Origin: JAHBVH01 sp034432375
GTDB taxonomy: Bacteria; Chloroflexota; Anaerolineae; Caldilineales; Caldilineaceae
NCBI GenBank assembly: GCA_034432375.1
Contig: DAOUCA010000028.1
Location: forward strand, 1-64,000
Reading direction: 5' to 3'
Length of the DNA: 64,000 bases
A program made the position numbers and the translations under genes. The notes beneath the pieces were generated by a model. It was not told the DNA's origin and did no database searches. It was given only the letters and a program-made list of their open reading frames with translations. This document shows positions 1 through 8,191 of the stretch, one piece after another; position 1 is the stretch's first letter, and each line of letters starts with the position of its first letter.

Positions 1-2
1 TG

Positions 3-119
3 GTTGATCGGCCTGACCGCCGTGATCTCAGTGTTTTTCGGATTGGGTTTGATATGCTTGAACGTTGCTTTTCCAATGGTCAGCCTGTCTCTATCAGGCT
101 CATTCCCTACTTTCTTTGA
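3..119 (+). pseudogene. Partial ORF tail, possibly the C-terminus of a transposase
   Basis: Frame 3 is open from the window edge to a TGA at 117-119. It reads as a charged tail (DRPDRRDLSVFRIGFDMLER and so on) that resembles the C-terminal ends of IS4-like transposases. This is from memory of the family's style and no catalytic motif is present. Frame 1 is also open to a TAG at 130-132 and would encode a hydrophobic tail, so the frame is not certain. The transposase reading is favoured because homology in the next gene starts abruptly just downstream, as expected at an insertion junction. Confidence 0.25.
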
Positions 120-136
120 AACCCTACGGTAGCTAG

Positions 137-592
137 AAAAAGATCACTGTTGCCGTGGAGGGACCAAACAAGATCGGCTTTCTCGCCATTATCCGGCGCA
201 GCATTCAAGAGATCCACAATGATTTTCACAATTTAGCGGTGCATGAGATGGTGCCCTGCAATTGTACCGAGTGTCGAGAAGCCCACCACCCGCATTTCTT
301 CCGCCATGAAATTTTAGAACGGTATCTGCGCCGCGGACGCTATCAGATCACGTGCGATGTAAGTGTGGAGGATGTCGATGTGCGCACGCTGCTGCGCGAG
401 ACCTTTTTAGCGGAACCGGATGGGGAAGATGGCGACCGCTACTATGTCTATGGCGACGTCATTCGTGGCGACAAGATCGGTGCGGACAAAATCAGCGGCC
501 ACAAAGCGGGCGGCGATATCATCGATGTGGGGGACATCCGGGATGCTCATGGCATTGCAATCGGGAGAGATATTGATCAGAGCGGTGAATAA
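137..592 (+). pseudogene. C-terminal remnant of a Roco/COR-domain protein with a GDxI-repeat tail
   Basis: The frame begins right after a TAG at 134-136. Family-like sequence (ITVAVEGPNK) starts before the first possible start codon, the GTG at 155, so this is probably a gene cut at its 5' side rather than a complete small gene. The segment FLAIIRRSIQEIHNDF, then MVPCNCTEC (a CxC..C cluster), then ERYLRRGRYQITC and VDVRTLL is typical of the end of the COR region of bacterial Roco (Ras-of-complex) proteins. The last 45 residues form a loose GDxI/GDK repeat ending GIAIGRD, a tail common in NTPase and effector proteins of multicellular bacteria. The Roc GTPase and leucine-rich repeats are missing. 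The fragment is probably non-functional, though expression from the GTG cannot be excluded. Confidence 0.6.
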
Positions 593-625
593 AGGGGAAC
601 AAACATTAGACCAAAGGCGCATCAC

Positions 626-871
626 TCACTGGGCGAGGCCTTTTAGCACGTCAGCGTGCTCCTGCATAAACCCATCGACATTTTGTTGAAACGCAGTAGT
701 CACCTCACTCCCATAGGCATAGCGATACTTCTTCAATTCAGCATACTCTGCCGCCGAGAGCAGGACAACGCTTTCGCACCCATTGCTTGTAACTATCACC
801 GGTTCCCGCTGCGCAACCTCTTTAAAATGGCCAAAATTGCGTTGAAATTCAGATGCACTGACTGTGGTCAT
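626..871 (-). CDS. Phd/YefM-family antitoxin
   Basis: An 81-residue protein beginning MTTVSASEFQRNFGHFKE, with REPVIVTSNGCESVVLLSAAEY in its middle. This is the classic N-terminal DNA-binding fold of Phd/YefM antitoxins, which repress their own operon and neutralise a toxin through the C-terminal helix. An AAGGAG site precedes the ATG. The gene follows the HNH nuclease gene with only 15 bases between, and no Doc, RelE or PIN toxin lies downstream. The family assignment is firm. The partner is unknown; from context it could be the HNH protein. Confidence 0.85.
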   Translation of the reverse strand: MTTVSASEFQRNFGHFKEVAQREPVIVTSNGCESVVLLSAAEYAELKKYRYAYGSEVTTAFQQNVDGFMQEHADVLKGLAQ

Positions 872-886
872 GGTAAGTTCTCCTTT

Positions 887-1324
887 CTAATCTTGGTACT
901 CTTCCAGCGGATGCCAACCCGCTTGGACCCAGAAAGAACGGGCAACGATGATGCTTTCGCTATTCATGTTTAAAGCCGCCACCGTGGCACGTTCAGTGGC
1001 GGTAAGTCCATGAATTTGTGTACCGTCGTCACTCCAAACGAAATGTAACGACCAAATTTGGGTGCGCGGGTTGAAGATTGAAGCTTCTGCGTTGGATAGT
1101 GGATCAACGGCATGTGTTCGCTGATTTTTGCGTTCGTTACATTGGCGGCAAGCTAACCATAGATTGTCGAGGACGGTTTCGCTACCAAGGGATTCAGGGC
1201 GCAAATGATCTGGCACTAACTGTTGCCCAGTATACAACTCGGGTGTCAGACAATATCCGCAACGAAAACGTCCCTCAATCCGTATTTGTTGGCGAAGAGC
1301 CACAGAAATATATGCTTTAGGCAT
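887..1324 (-). CDS. HNH endonuclease
   Basis: A 145-residue protein starting MPKAYISVALRQQI. It has the HNH layout: CGYC near residues 22-25, then VPDHLRPESLGSETVLDNLWLACRQCNERK, giving a DH catalytic pair, an asparagine and a second CxxC zinc knuckle. Such proteins are metal-dependent DNA nucleases; many are orphan enzymes or restriction and toxin components. The ATG at 1324 is preferred over a more upstream start because it overlaps the preceding gene's stop by 8 bases, a standard translational coupling. It is the middle gene of a leftward operon, between an uncharacterised protein and a Phd-type antitoxin. Confidence 0.85.
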   Translation of the reverse strand: MPKAYISVALRQQIRIEGRFRCGYCLTPELYTGQQLVPDHLRPESLGSETVLDNLWLACRQCNERKNQRTHAVDPLSNAEASIFNPRTQIWSLHFVWSDDGTQIHGLTATERATVAALNMNSESIIVARSFWVQAGWHPLEEYQD

Positions 1325-1742
1325 AGGTCGCCATACTATATGGATCAGGGATTTTATGCCCACGTGACTGGAGCAGCAACCAGGCATAAGAGCGGTGAAT
1401 CATTAGGCGGTCAGCCTCTTCTTGCAGGGTATCCAACTGCTGCTGTTCGTTAGGCAGGAGTATTTCTTGCTGCGCAGCCTCGACAAGCTGATCGTATTGC
1501 GCTACACGATTTGCCGGCATGTCAGCGCGCGCAATACGCCACAACATTTCATCGCTCATCTGTTGCATCTGTTGCAGATCGGTACGCCATCTGGGGGGAA
1601 CGTGCTCAACCGACGGCGGTAAGACGCGAATGAGCGCACGTTCGGCCAATTCACTAACGGTTGTCTGGTTAGCTTGTGCCTGCGAAAAAAGGCGCTGAAA
1701 TGTGCGTTCAGAGATCTGAATTGAATGGGTATAGAGCGTCAT
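1317..1742 (-). CDS. Uncharacterised protein paired with the HNH nuclease
   Basis: A 141-residue protein from the ATG at 1742. The first 35 residues (SIQISERTFQRLFSQAQANQ, then TTVSELAERAL) look like a ribbon-helix-helix-type or CopG-like segment. The rest is helical and rich in Gln and Glu, ending RSYAWLLLQSRGHKIPDP. I recall similar proteins of unknown function beside HNH nuclease genes in cyanobacteria and Chloroflexi, but have no name for the family. A longer frame extends to 1916, but the upstream part is low quality and the family-like sequence starts at MTLYTHSIQ. It is the first gene of the operon, divergent from the glycosidase gene at 1911. Confidence 0.65.
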   Translation of the reverse strand: MTLYTHSIQISERTFQRLFSQAQANQTTVSELAERALIRVLPPSVEHVPPRWRTDLQQMQQMSDEMLWRIARADMPANRVAQYDQLVEAAQQEILLPNEQQQLDTLQEEADRLMIHRSYAWLLLQSRGHKIPDPYSMATYA

Positions 1743-1910
1743 CTGCACCTCGCGATCCAATGTGTGTAAAACGAGCTGATCTCGGTTTATTATACATGAA
1801 GATGTTTGATTTGGATGAAATGAGCAGACGAGCCTTGTGCGTTTTGTTTTTCTGTGGCAATTTACCAGTTCTGACCAATGAATCACTTCCAATCTCTGAA
1901 GGATCTCTCC

Positions 1911-3293
1911 ATGCAATACTTCAAACCAACCGGCAACTACTCACCTGCTGATCTCTATTTAGGCGACTGCATGCCCTTCGCCCACAACGGCACCTTCCAC
2001 CTCTTCTACCTCCTCGACGAAGGGCACCACAAGGGACTGGGCGGACTCGGCGGCCACCAGTGGGCGCACGCCAGTTCAACCGACTTGATTCACTGGGAAC
2101 ATCATCCACTTGCCCTCGCCATCGACGCCGACTGGGAAGGCTCAATCTGCACCGGCACTACCTTTTTTCATGGGGACACCTTCCACGCCTTCTACGCCAC
2201 CCGCATGCGCGATTGGACGCAACATCTCGGCCACGCGGTCAGCCGGGATGGCATTCACTTTGAAAAGACCGAACCCAATCCTTTTGCCGCGCCGCCGCCG
2301 GGCTATTCACCGGTTGACTACCGCGATCCCTTTGTCTTTCAGAGCGAAGATGGGCTCTTTCACATGCTGGTAACCAGCCGCATCACCGATTACCCACTGC
2401 ACGATCGCGGCGGTTGTCTACTCCATCTAACGTCGCCGGATCTTTGGGATTGGGAAGTCGTAGGGCCGCTGTTGATTCCGGGCGCGGACACGGGCGGCGC
2501 GGGGGTGCCGGAGTGCCCGGATCTCTTCGAGTGGAACGGTTGGTACTATCTGCTCTACGGCATTCGCTTGCGAACACACTATCGCATGGCGCGCCACCCG
2601 TTGGGACCGTGGCTACGACCAGCGGTTGATGTGCTCGACACGCGCTTCTGCGCGGTGATGAAGACGGCCCCTTTTGGCGACAATCGCCGCATTGGGGTGA
2701 GTTGGGGTGGTCCACGCGAAGGCGACAAGGACAGTGGGCGCATGTTGTGGGGCGGCAACGCGGTCTTTCGCGAATTGGTGCAGCGTGCCGACGGGACGCT
2801 GGGCACCCGCTTCCCGCCGGAGATGAGACCGAGTACAGGTGAGCCGCTGCCGCTGACGTTTGCGCCGTTGACCCCGGGTTGCCACGGTGACAGTCGACAA
2901 ATCGCCTTTGATTCGCCGGAAACGCTGGCGGTGGCGGCTGTGGATGGCGCGCCCGCGGCCTGTCGCATCTGCTGTCGCGTTGAACCAGGGGGCGGATCGG
3001 TGCGTTTTGGGGTGGGGTTGCGGGGCGAAGGTGCTTATGCCGAAGAGTATGATCTGAGCTTTGATCCGACGTTGCGCACGGTGACGCTGGCCGATGAACG
3101 GATCGAAGGGGTCGCAGGACTGGATGCACCTTTTCTGCTGGAGGTGATTTTGCAAGAGGATATCATTGATGTTTGCATTGGTGGCGCGCGCACCATCATC
3201 AACCGGCTGCCTGAATTGCAGGGCAACCGGATCTTTTTCTGCTGTGATGGTGGGGCCGCGCGCTTTACGGAGATTACAGTGTGGGCAGTGTAA
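1911..3293 (+). CDS. GH32-like five-bladed beta-propeller glycoside hydrolase
   Basis: A 460-residue protein. The propeller fills about residues 10-310 and a beta-sandwich-like C-terminus fills 340-460, the GH32 arrangement (fructan or sucrose-type hydrolases). Asp19 in LYLGDCMPF sits where the nucleophile is expected, YRDPFVF (RDP at 138-140) gives the transition-state Asp, and VPECPDLF (Glu201) gives the acid/base. The usual WMNDPNG box is replaced, so this is a divergent member and the substrate is unknown. No signal peptide is seen. The ATG at 1911 has AAGGA seven bases upstream and is preferred over the in-frame ATG at 1878. Confidence 0.75.
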   Translation: MQYFKPTGNYSPADLYLGDCMPFAHNGTFHLFYLLDEGHHKGLGGLGGHQWAHASSTDLIHWEHHPLALAIDADWEGSICTGTTFFHGDTFHAFYATRMRDWTQHLGHAVSRDGIHFEKTEPNPFAAPPPGYSPVDYRDPFVFQSEDGLFHMLVTSRITDYPLHDRGGCLLHLTSPDLWDWEVVGPLLIPGADTGGAGVPECPDLFEWNGWYYLLYGIRLRTHYRMARHPLGPWLRPAVDVLDTRFCAVMKTAPFGDNRRIGVSWGGPREGDKDSGRMLWGGNAVFRELVQRADGTLGTRFPPEMRPSTGEPLPLTFAPLTPGCHGDSRQIAFDSPETLAVAAVDGAPAACRICCRVEPGGGSVRFGVGLRGEGAYAEEYDLSFDPTLRTVTLADERIEGVAGLDAPFLLEVILQEDIIDVCIGGARTIINRLPELQGNRIFFCCDGGAARFTEITVWAV

Positions 3294-3323
3294 TAGCTAT
3301 TTTCATATCCCCTGGGGCTCATG

Positions 3324-3585
3324 GTAGCGGCACGGTATACAGTGCCGCCATCTGTCTCAAGCTAAGGGATAAGGGCGGTAACCAACAGTATAGCGGATGA
3401 AGGAAGCAGCAGATTTGCCACGGCGCGTTCTGAATTCTAGGGAAAACGCCGCTTGAATCGACAAGTTTGTAAAGAAACAGCAATTTAATCTACGAAATCA
3501 CAAATTCGTTACTACCAAAATCCGCTGTAGTGTTCCTACAATGCTTGCCTTGATACACATGCGGCACGGCATGCCGTGCCGCTAC
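3324..3585. mobile_element. 262-bp MITE-like element, copy 1
   Basis: The two ends form an imperfect terminal inverted repeat of about 43 bp: left GTAGCGGCACGG..CAGTGCCGC, right GCGGCACGGCATGCCGTGCC then GCTAC. A related sequence of about 250 bp lies at 50813-51060, sharing blocks such as AAGCTAAGG, GGTAACCAACAGTA-like, GAATTCTAGGGAAAA, TTGAATCGACAA and AAAATCCGCTGTA. It contains no coding sequence. It fills most of the gap between the glycosidase gene and the convergent gene at 3617. A clear target duplication was not found. Confidence 0.7.
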
Positions 3586-3616
3586 GATCATCCCACCAAC
3601 CGCAAAAGCAATAGTT

Positions 3617-5170
3617 TTACTCCAGCCGCGCTGCAATCACTATCGCATAGTCAAAAACTGTCTCTTCCTCGGCTTCGCCATTGAGTAGCGCAGTGACCAC
3701 GCGAAAGCGCTCGCCGTCACGCACGAGCAACAGCGCAAAATAGCCATCTGCCACCGGTCGCCACAGCCAGAGTCCTCCCTCCCCAATCTCTGTGATCGGG
3801 ATAACTGTATCGCGCTGTCGCGCGGTGGCAATAGCCGTTAGATCGCCAATGACATTGTCATAGAGACCAACGGTTAGTTCGGTTTGCAGTTGTAACAACA
3901 TCGCCGCGTCAACCGCTTCATCACCAGCCGTAATCAAGGTCGCCAATTGTAGAATCTCGTTACTATTCGTACTGTCAATCACGGCCGCGACCACGGCCCG
4001 ATCGGCGGCTACGGCGCTGGCGAGGTGGGGTACTTGTTCATCGATGGGTCGATCTTCGCTGTGTACGCTGCTGACATAGCCACAGAGCCCCGCGGCGCTG
4101 GTTGCATCCGACGCAAGTGGCCCAAAGACCAGGTTAGCAATCGCCTCCTTGTCGACTGCTTCTTGGAGGATGGCGGCGGCATCAAAGCGGCTGAAATCGG
4201 GGCAGCGTGCCACCCGTTGCGGTGCGGGAATCTCAACCGTGGATGTCGGCCGTTTCACGATGAAGGTCGCCACGGGATCGTCGTTGCGCTCCTTTTCCAG
4301 GTGAACCAGCTCCACCACATAGCCGGCAAACTCATAGTCAAAAGATTGTTGCGGTGTGATGCTCGTAATGAACGTGAGGATCTCGCGTTCATTGCCCCGT
4401 TGCAGCACGAGTGTGCCGTTGGCCACCATCACGGAGCAGTCGGTTGCCGTCAGACAGCCGGAATCATCGGTCACCGAACGTAGGGTGATCTGGATGTCGA
4501 CATCCTGGAGATCGGCTGTCTCGCCCACGTGGAGGGGGAAGGGTTGGTTGAGCGCCGACGGTTGACTTGGCACCTGCCCATGCCGCGGCGTTGGGGTTGG
4601 TGTCGGTGTGTTGGTGGGGGTGGCGGTCACTTCCGGCGTAAGAATGTCATCACGGCGCACCACTAATGTTGCTACATACGCGCCGGGCTTGAGCCGTTGC
4701 GTATGCGCTGGTGCCGGGGGCTGGACCTCGACCAGCTCGATCTCATAGCCGGCATAGCGAACTTTGTTTTGTTCATTGATTGGGTAGGTACCGATGGTAA
4801 AGTGGCGTGGGCTGATCACATTATCGCTGCGCAGGAGTAACTGAAATTCGACTTGGCCGGCGACCACACAGTTGACATCGGCGGGGCAACGGCTGTCACT
4901 CACCAAGGCGGCGAGTTCAACGCTAAACGCATCCGGCGTATCGCTGAGGGTGACCCATTGATGAACGTTCAGGCGAAAGGGTCGATTGAGCTGGGTGAGC
5001 ACGGTTTCATCGGTGTTGGTAGGGGGCGTGGGCGGTGGCAGTGGCGCAGTCTGCCAGCCGTTGACACCGCCTTGTGTGATACCGGCCGCGCCAGCTTGGA
5101 GCGGTTGGATGTTGGTAAGGGCAATGCCACTTGCCAACAGGACGAAACAGAGCGACAGAAATGTCCGCAT
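3617..5170 (-). CDS. Secreted protein with two cysteine-paired beta-domains
   Basis: A 517-residue protein from the ATG at 5170, chosen because MRTFLSLCFVLLASGIALTN is a normal signal peptide; the upstream in-frame extension is not. Two homologous domains follow, one with DSRCPADVNCVVAGQVEF and one with DSGCLTATDCSVMVANGTL, each ending in a YAGYEIELVEV or FAGYVVELVHL strand. They are joined by a PTNTPTPTPTPR linker. The C-terminal 200 residues are an alpha-rich unrecognised region. I recall single copies of the CPxxxxC-AG domain in bacterial lipoproteins of unknown function. It is probably exported and cell-surface associated; no catalytic motif is visible. Confidence 0.7.
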   Translation of the reverse strand: MRTFLSLCFVLLASGIALTNIQPLQAGAAGITQGGVNGWQTAPLPPPTPPTNTDETVLTQLNRPFRLNVHQWVTLSDTPDAFSVELAALVSDSRCPADVNCVVAGQVEFQLLLRSDNVISPRHFTIGTYPINEQNKVRYAGYEIELVEVQPPAPAHTQRLKPGAYVATLVVRRDDILTPEVTATPTNTPTPTPTPRHGQVPSQPSALNQPFPLHVGETADLQDVDIQITLRSVTDDSGCLTATDCSVMVANGTLVLQRGNEREILTFITSITPQQSFDYEFAGYVVELVHLEKERNDDPVATFIVKRPTSTVEIPAPQRVARCPDFSRFDAAAILQEAVDKEAIANLVFGPLASDATSAAGLCGYVSSVHSEDRPIDEQVPHLASAVAADRAVVAAVIDSTNSNEILQLATLITAGDEAVDAAMLLQLQTELTVGLYDNVIGDLTAIATARQRDTVIPITEIGEGGLWLWRPVADGYFALLLVRDGERFRVVTALLNGEAEEETVFDYAIVIAARLE

Positions 5171-5435
5171 AATCGACTCTCGCTGGATTCTGGTGCCATT
5201 GGGTTGGCGGGTTTGGGAGATCGCATTCGATAGGATAGCAGGGAAGCGATTGCTTTGCCATCTCGCACGCAACAAGAGTGCTGTGCGCTAGTGCACACGA
5301 GATCCTTGCCGCAATCCGGTTTACGGTATAATTGAGGCAACGGCGCCACAGTCAATTTGTAAAAGGCTGGCGTTGGGAGCTGTAAACCGGCTCATTCCTG
5401 CTTTACAAAGCATTGCAACCGAGGAGAAACGAAAA

Positions 5436-5861
5436 GTGACCAACCGTACGGAACTCACAACCCTCTTAGCCGAAATTCGTCAAGCCCGTGAAGAGACGCT
5501 GACCACGCTGGCCGACGTGACTGAGGCGGATTTTAACATTCCAACGCCGCTAAATCGCTGGGATAGCTTGCGCCGCGTGCTGCTGCGCTTTGGTGAGCAT
5601 CTGCGCGAACATGCGAGTCAATTGGAAGGGATTCGCGCCGCTATCGGCAAGTCGCCAACGCCACCACAACGCATGTTGGCCGAAGCCGAATTGGCGTGGG
5701 GCAAACTGTTGGCAACGACAGTCAATCTGACGGATAGCGATCTCGATACAGTGCCGGCGGATGGTGGCTGGACAGTGCGCGAGGCGCTGCAGCATATGGC
5801 CGCGGTCGAGCAGAGTTATCTGGAAGGGGCGCGTGCCGGACTGCGTAAAATTAACAATTGA
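5436..5861 (+). CDS. DinB-like helical bundle protein
   Basis: A 141-residue protein with the four-helix pattern of the DinB/YfiT superfamily: LTTLLAEIRQAREETLTTLA, then GEHLREHASQLEGIRAAIG, then ADGGWTVREALQHMAAVEQS. Histidines in HLREH and LQHM are the usual metal ligands. Members include thiol-dependent transferases and stress-induced proteins; the reaction here is unknown. The GTG at 5436 is preferred because GAGGAG lies nine bases upstream; the longer frame from 5373 starts in low-quality sequence. Confidence 0.7.
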   Translation: MTNRTELTTLLAEIRQAREETLTTLADVTEADFNIPTPLNRWDSLRRVLLRFGEHLREHASQLEGIRAAIGKSPTPPQRMLAEAELAWGKLLATTVNLTDSDLDTVPADGGWTVREALQHMAAVEQSYLEGARAGLRKINN

Positions 5862-5958
5862 CAATTCGCCGTTCACAATTCACAATGATCCACATCAATT
5901 GTTAATGGTGAATTGTCAATTGTGAATGGTAAATGATGAACGAAGGAGACCAGAACCA
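5862..5958. repeat. AATTGTCAATTG-type inverted repeat
   Basis: Multiple copies of ACAATTGACAATTC, TCACAATTCACAAT and their complement GAATTGTCAATTGTGAAT are arranged head to head, so the interval can fold into a long AT-rich hairpin. It lies between the DinB-like gene and the PhyH gene. The last bases (GAAGGAG) are the ribosome binding site of the following gene. Confidence 0.6.
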
Positions 5959-6738
5959 ATGTTAACCCAAGCACAGATCGACTTTTACAACGAAAACGGC
6001 TATCTCCATATCCCCGCCGTCTATAGCGCCGCCGAAACCGCCGAACTTTCCGACGAAATGGATCGTCTCGTTGAGGATTGGGCCTTTACCAGCCCTGGTT
6101 GGTCCGGCCCGTGGCGTCAGGCCTACATGGACCCGGAGACGGAGAAGCAATCGAAGTTGACTGCGATGCACGACCTACACTTTTATTCCTCGGCGTGGGC
6201 GCGGGCGGTGATCAACGCCAAGTTGGTTGGCGTGCTCAGCGACCTACTCGGGCCGAATGTGGAACTTCACCACACAACGATGCACATCAAGCCGCCGCAG
6301 AATGGCCACCCCTTCCCGATGCACCAAGACAACCCCTTCTATGGGCATCAGGATGGGCGCTACATTGACGTGCTCGTCCATCTCGATGATACCTTCCATG
6401 AGAATGGCGAGATCCGTTTCTTGGCCGGCTCACAGAAACTGGGACACCTGGAGCATATCACCGAAACCGCCGATGGTCCTTGTACGCCCCATCTGCCCAC
6501 CGATCAGTACAGCCTAGAAGAGACGGTGCCGGTGCCGGCCAAAGCAGGCGATATTGTGATCTTTTGCATCGACACGATCCATGGCTCCTATATCAACCAG
6601 ACCAAGAAGCCGCGCCGCTTGGTTCGCATGGGCTATCGCAATCCCCAAAACCGCCAAACCTTTGGCCAAAGCTTTGGTCGACCGGGGCTGATGGTCAGCG
6701 GCTATCGCGAGCGCAAAGAAGGGGATAAACCCTTCTAG
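5959..6738 (+). CDS. Phytanoyl-CoA dioxygenase (PhyH) family protein
   Basis: A 259-residue Fe(II)/2-oxoglutarate dioxygenase. The facial triad is visible: His122 and Asp124 in PMHQDNPFY, and His208 in CIDTIHGSY. Arg220 in KPRRLVRMGY would bind 2-oxoglutarate. The sequence LDDTFHENGEIRFLAGSQK and a following GDIVIF strand are typical of PhyH. Members hydroxylate diverse small molecules, so the substrate cannot be told. The ATG at 5959 has GAAGGAG upstream and is favoured over the ATG at 5926. A second, more divergent PhyH gene lies at 8192-8941, with a Gfo/Idh dehydrogenase between them. Confidence 0.9.
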   Translation: MLTQAQIDFYNENGYLHIPAVYSAAETAELSDEMDRLVEDWAFTSPGWSGPWRQAYMDPETEKQSKLTAMHDLHFYSSAWARAVINAKLVGVLSDLLGPNVELHHTTMHIKPPQNGHPFPMHQDNPFYGHQDGRYIDVLVHLDDTFHENGEIRFLAGSQKLGHLEHITETADGPCTPHLPTDQYSLEETVPVPAKAGDIVIFCIDTIHGSYINQTKKPRRLVRMGYRNPQNRQTFGQSFGRPGLMVSGYRERKEGDKPF

Positions 6739-6786
6739 CCGATCTACCTAAAAAGTAGTAAGTGTAGGTCAAGAAGTATTTAGAAA

Positions 6787-6951
6787 AGCGATCCACGAAG
6801 TTACACGAAGACATACGAAGGATTATTTCTAGAAACTTTCTGCATTTTGGTTAAGTAAAGTGCAGAAAGTCTTTGGAAAACGGAGGCTGAGCTTGGCGAA
6901 GCCGGAGCCGCTTTTCTTCGTGTGCCTTCGTGCCCTTCGTGGATCGTCGGT
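6787..6951. repeat. CACGAAG-type imperfect palindrome with nested inserts
   Basis: The outer arms are CGATCCACGAAG..CACGAAG on the left and CTTCGTG..CTTCGTGGATCG on the right. Between them lie a second inverted repeat (ACTTTCTGCA against TGCAGAAAGT, with TTAAGTAAAG) and one GGAGGCTGAGCTTGGCGAAG unit. It occupies most of the 334-base gap between 6739 and 7072. Related CACGAAG palindromes occur at 28320, 37600, 45470 and 61278 in this window. Confidence 0.6.
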
Positions 6952-7072
6952 TTTTTAATCTCTTTGCCTGTTAGCGGCGGAGTAGTTGGAGCGCAACAGC
7001 TCGTCCCCGTCCCTGCACAAGTGTCAGATTAATCGAGAGCAACGCCAATAGTTCGAGGAGGCGTAATTGAAG

Positions 7073-7978
7073 TTACAATGCTTCTAGCGCAACAATCGCG
7101 CCACCCTGAGACCGACTCTCTTCGGCCGCCGCCAAAAACGCGGTGATCTCATAGGTCTCGGCGATTGGGATCGGCGAGATGCCGGATTGCAAGAAGGGTA
7201 GCACCTGCTGCAACATCAGGTAATACGAAGGAGGCGCGGCGTGGGCAACGCTGGCCTTGACCGCACTGTCGGTATGAACAACCGCGCCAAACTGACCAGC
7301 CCCCACCCGTGTGCCACGCAAGAGACCAAGACGACCATCGCCCCACTCGCCGATCACCAGATCCTGATCGGTCCGTTCCACACATTGCACACGCTGGCAG
7401 CCACTCCCCATGAGCATCGTCAAGATCTCCGCGCTGTGGATGCCATACCAGAAGAGCCCTGGGAAATCTTCTAGCAACAGTGCCGGCCCAAAGCTCTCGG
7501 CGGTGTGTACCGTTTCATCGCTCCCAATCAGGTCGGCAATGCCCGCGGCGTAGCGCAAGGATGAACAGGACATGATCGGTGTTTTGGTTGCCTCGGCCTG
7601 CTCGATGATGGCGCGGGCGTCGGCGGTGGTGGTGGCAAAGGGCTTGTCGATAAAGACCGGCTTGCCTACCGCCAGTTGCGCAAACTGTTCACGATGTTGG
7701 CGGCCATCGACACTTTCCAAAAAGAGCACATCGACTTCAGCTGCCAAGGTGGCAATGTCGTCATACACCTTGGCCCCATAGACGCCGCTTAGCGTCTCGG
7801 TGAAGCCTTGCACGCGCACATGGCTTTTGGAGAATTGGGCCGATCCTCCTGGATAGATGCCGACAATCCGCGCACCGGGCAGATGATATTCGTACGTCTC
7901 ATCATGCAAAATCTTCGCAAAGGCCTCACAATGTGACGTATCAAGGCCGACCATTCCCACACGTAATGCGTTACTCAT
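7073..7978 (-). CDS. Gfo/Idh/MocA-family oxidoreductase
   Basis: A 301-residue protein with an N-terminal Rossmann segment (LRVGMVGLDTSHCEAF) and the family's mid-sequence signature in a diverged form, KPVFIDKPFATTTADARAII, where the lysine is the usual catalytic or substrate-binding one. Members oxidise sugars, inositols and related polyols with NAD(P). At 301 residues it is at the short end of the family (300-400). An AAAGGAAA site precedes the ATG. It sits between two PhyH genes but on its own leader, so shared function is only suggested by proximity. Confidence 0.8.
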   Translation of the reverse strand: MSNALRVGMVGLDTSHCEAFAKILHDETYEYHLPGARIVGIYPGGSAQFSKSHVRVQGFTETLSGVYGAKVYDDIATLAAEVDVLFLESVDGRQHREQFAQLAVGKPVFIDKPFATTTADARAIIEQAEATKTPIMSCSSLRYAAGIADLIGSDETVHTAESFGPALLLEDFPGLFWYGIHSAEILTMLMGSGCQRVQCVERTDQDLVIGEWGDGRLGLLRGTRVGAGQFGAVVHTDSAVKASVAHAAPPSYYLMLQQVLPFLQSGISPIPIAETYEITAFLAAAEESRSQGGAIVALEAL

Positions 7979-8082
7979 ATGTTTCCTTTTGTCTGCTGAC
8001 CCTATCTTCTGTGTTACATCCTACCAGTCACCACCTCGAACCTTTTTGGTGACCGAAAATTGCAACAAACAGGGCAAGTTTT

Positions 8083-8160
8083 CTTTGTGGACACGGATGG
8101 GAGGAAACACGGTTTTTCAAAACTAATCATCCGTGTTTCCTCCCATCCGTGTCCACAAAG
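8083..8160. repeat. Perfect 30-bp hairpin
   Basis: The arm at 8083-8112 is exactly complementary to 8131-8160, with an 18-base loop. The motif GTGGACACGGATGGGAGGAA reads outward from both sides. It lies between the start of the Gfo/Idh gene (7978) and the end of the PhyH gene (8192), so it could end transcription of the PhyH gene. There is no T-run, and its length and perfection look more like a small mobile palindrome. Confidence 0.75.
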
Positions 8161-8191
8161 TGCTTGGTTTGAGCCATTACTTCGCTGGATA

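Noticed and set aside
2383..3129. Long minus-strand frame of 248 codons opposite the glycosidase
   Set aside because: It is rich in Arg, Pro and Ser and has no family motif, the usual shadow of a GC-rich gene on the other strand.
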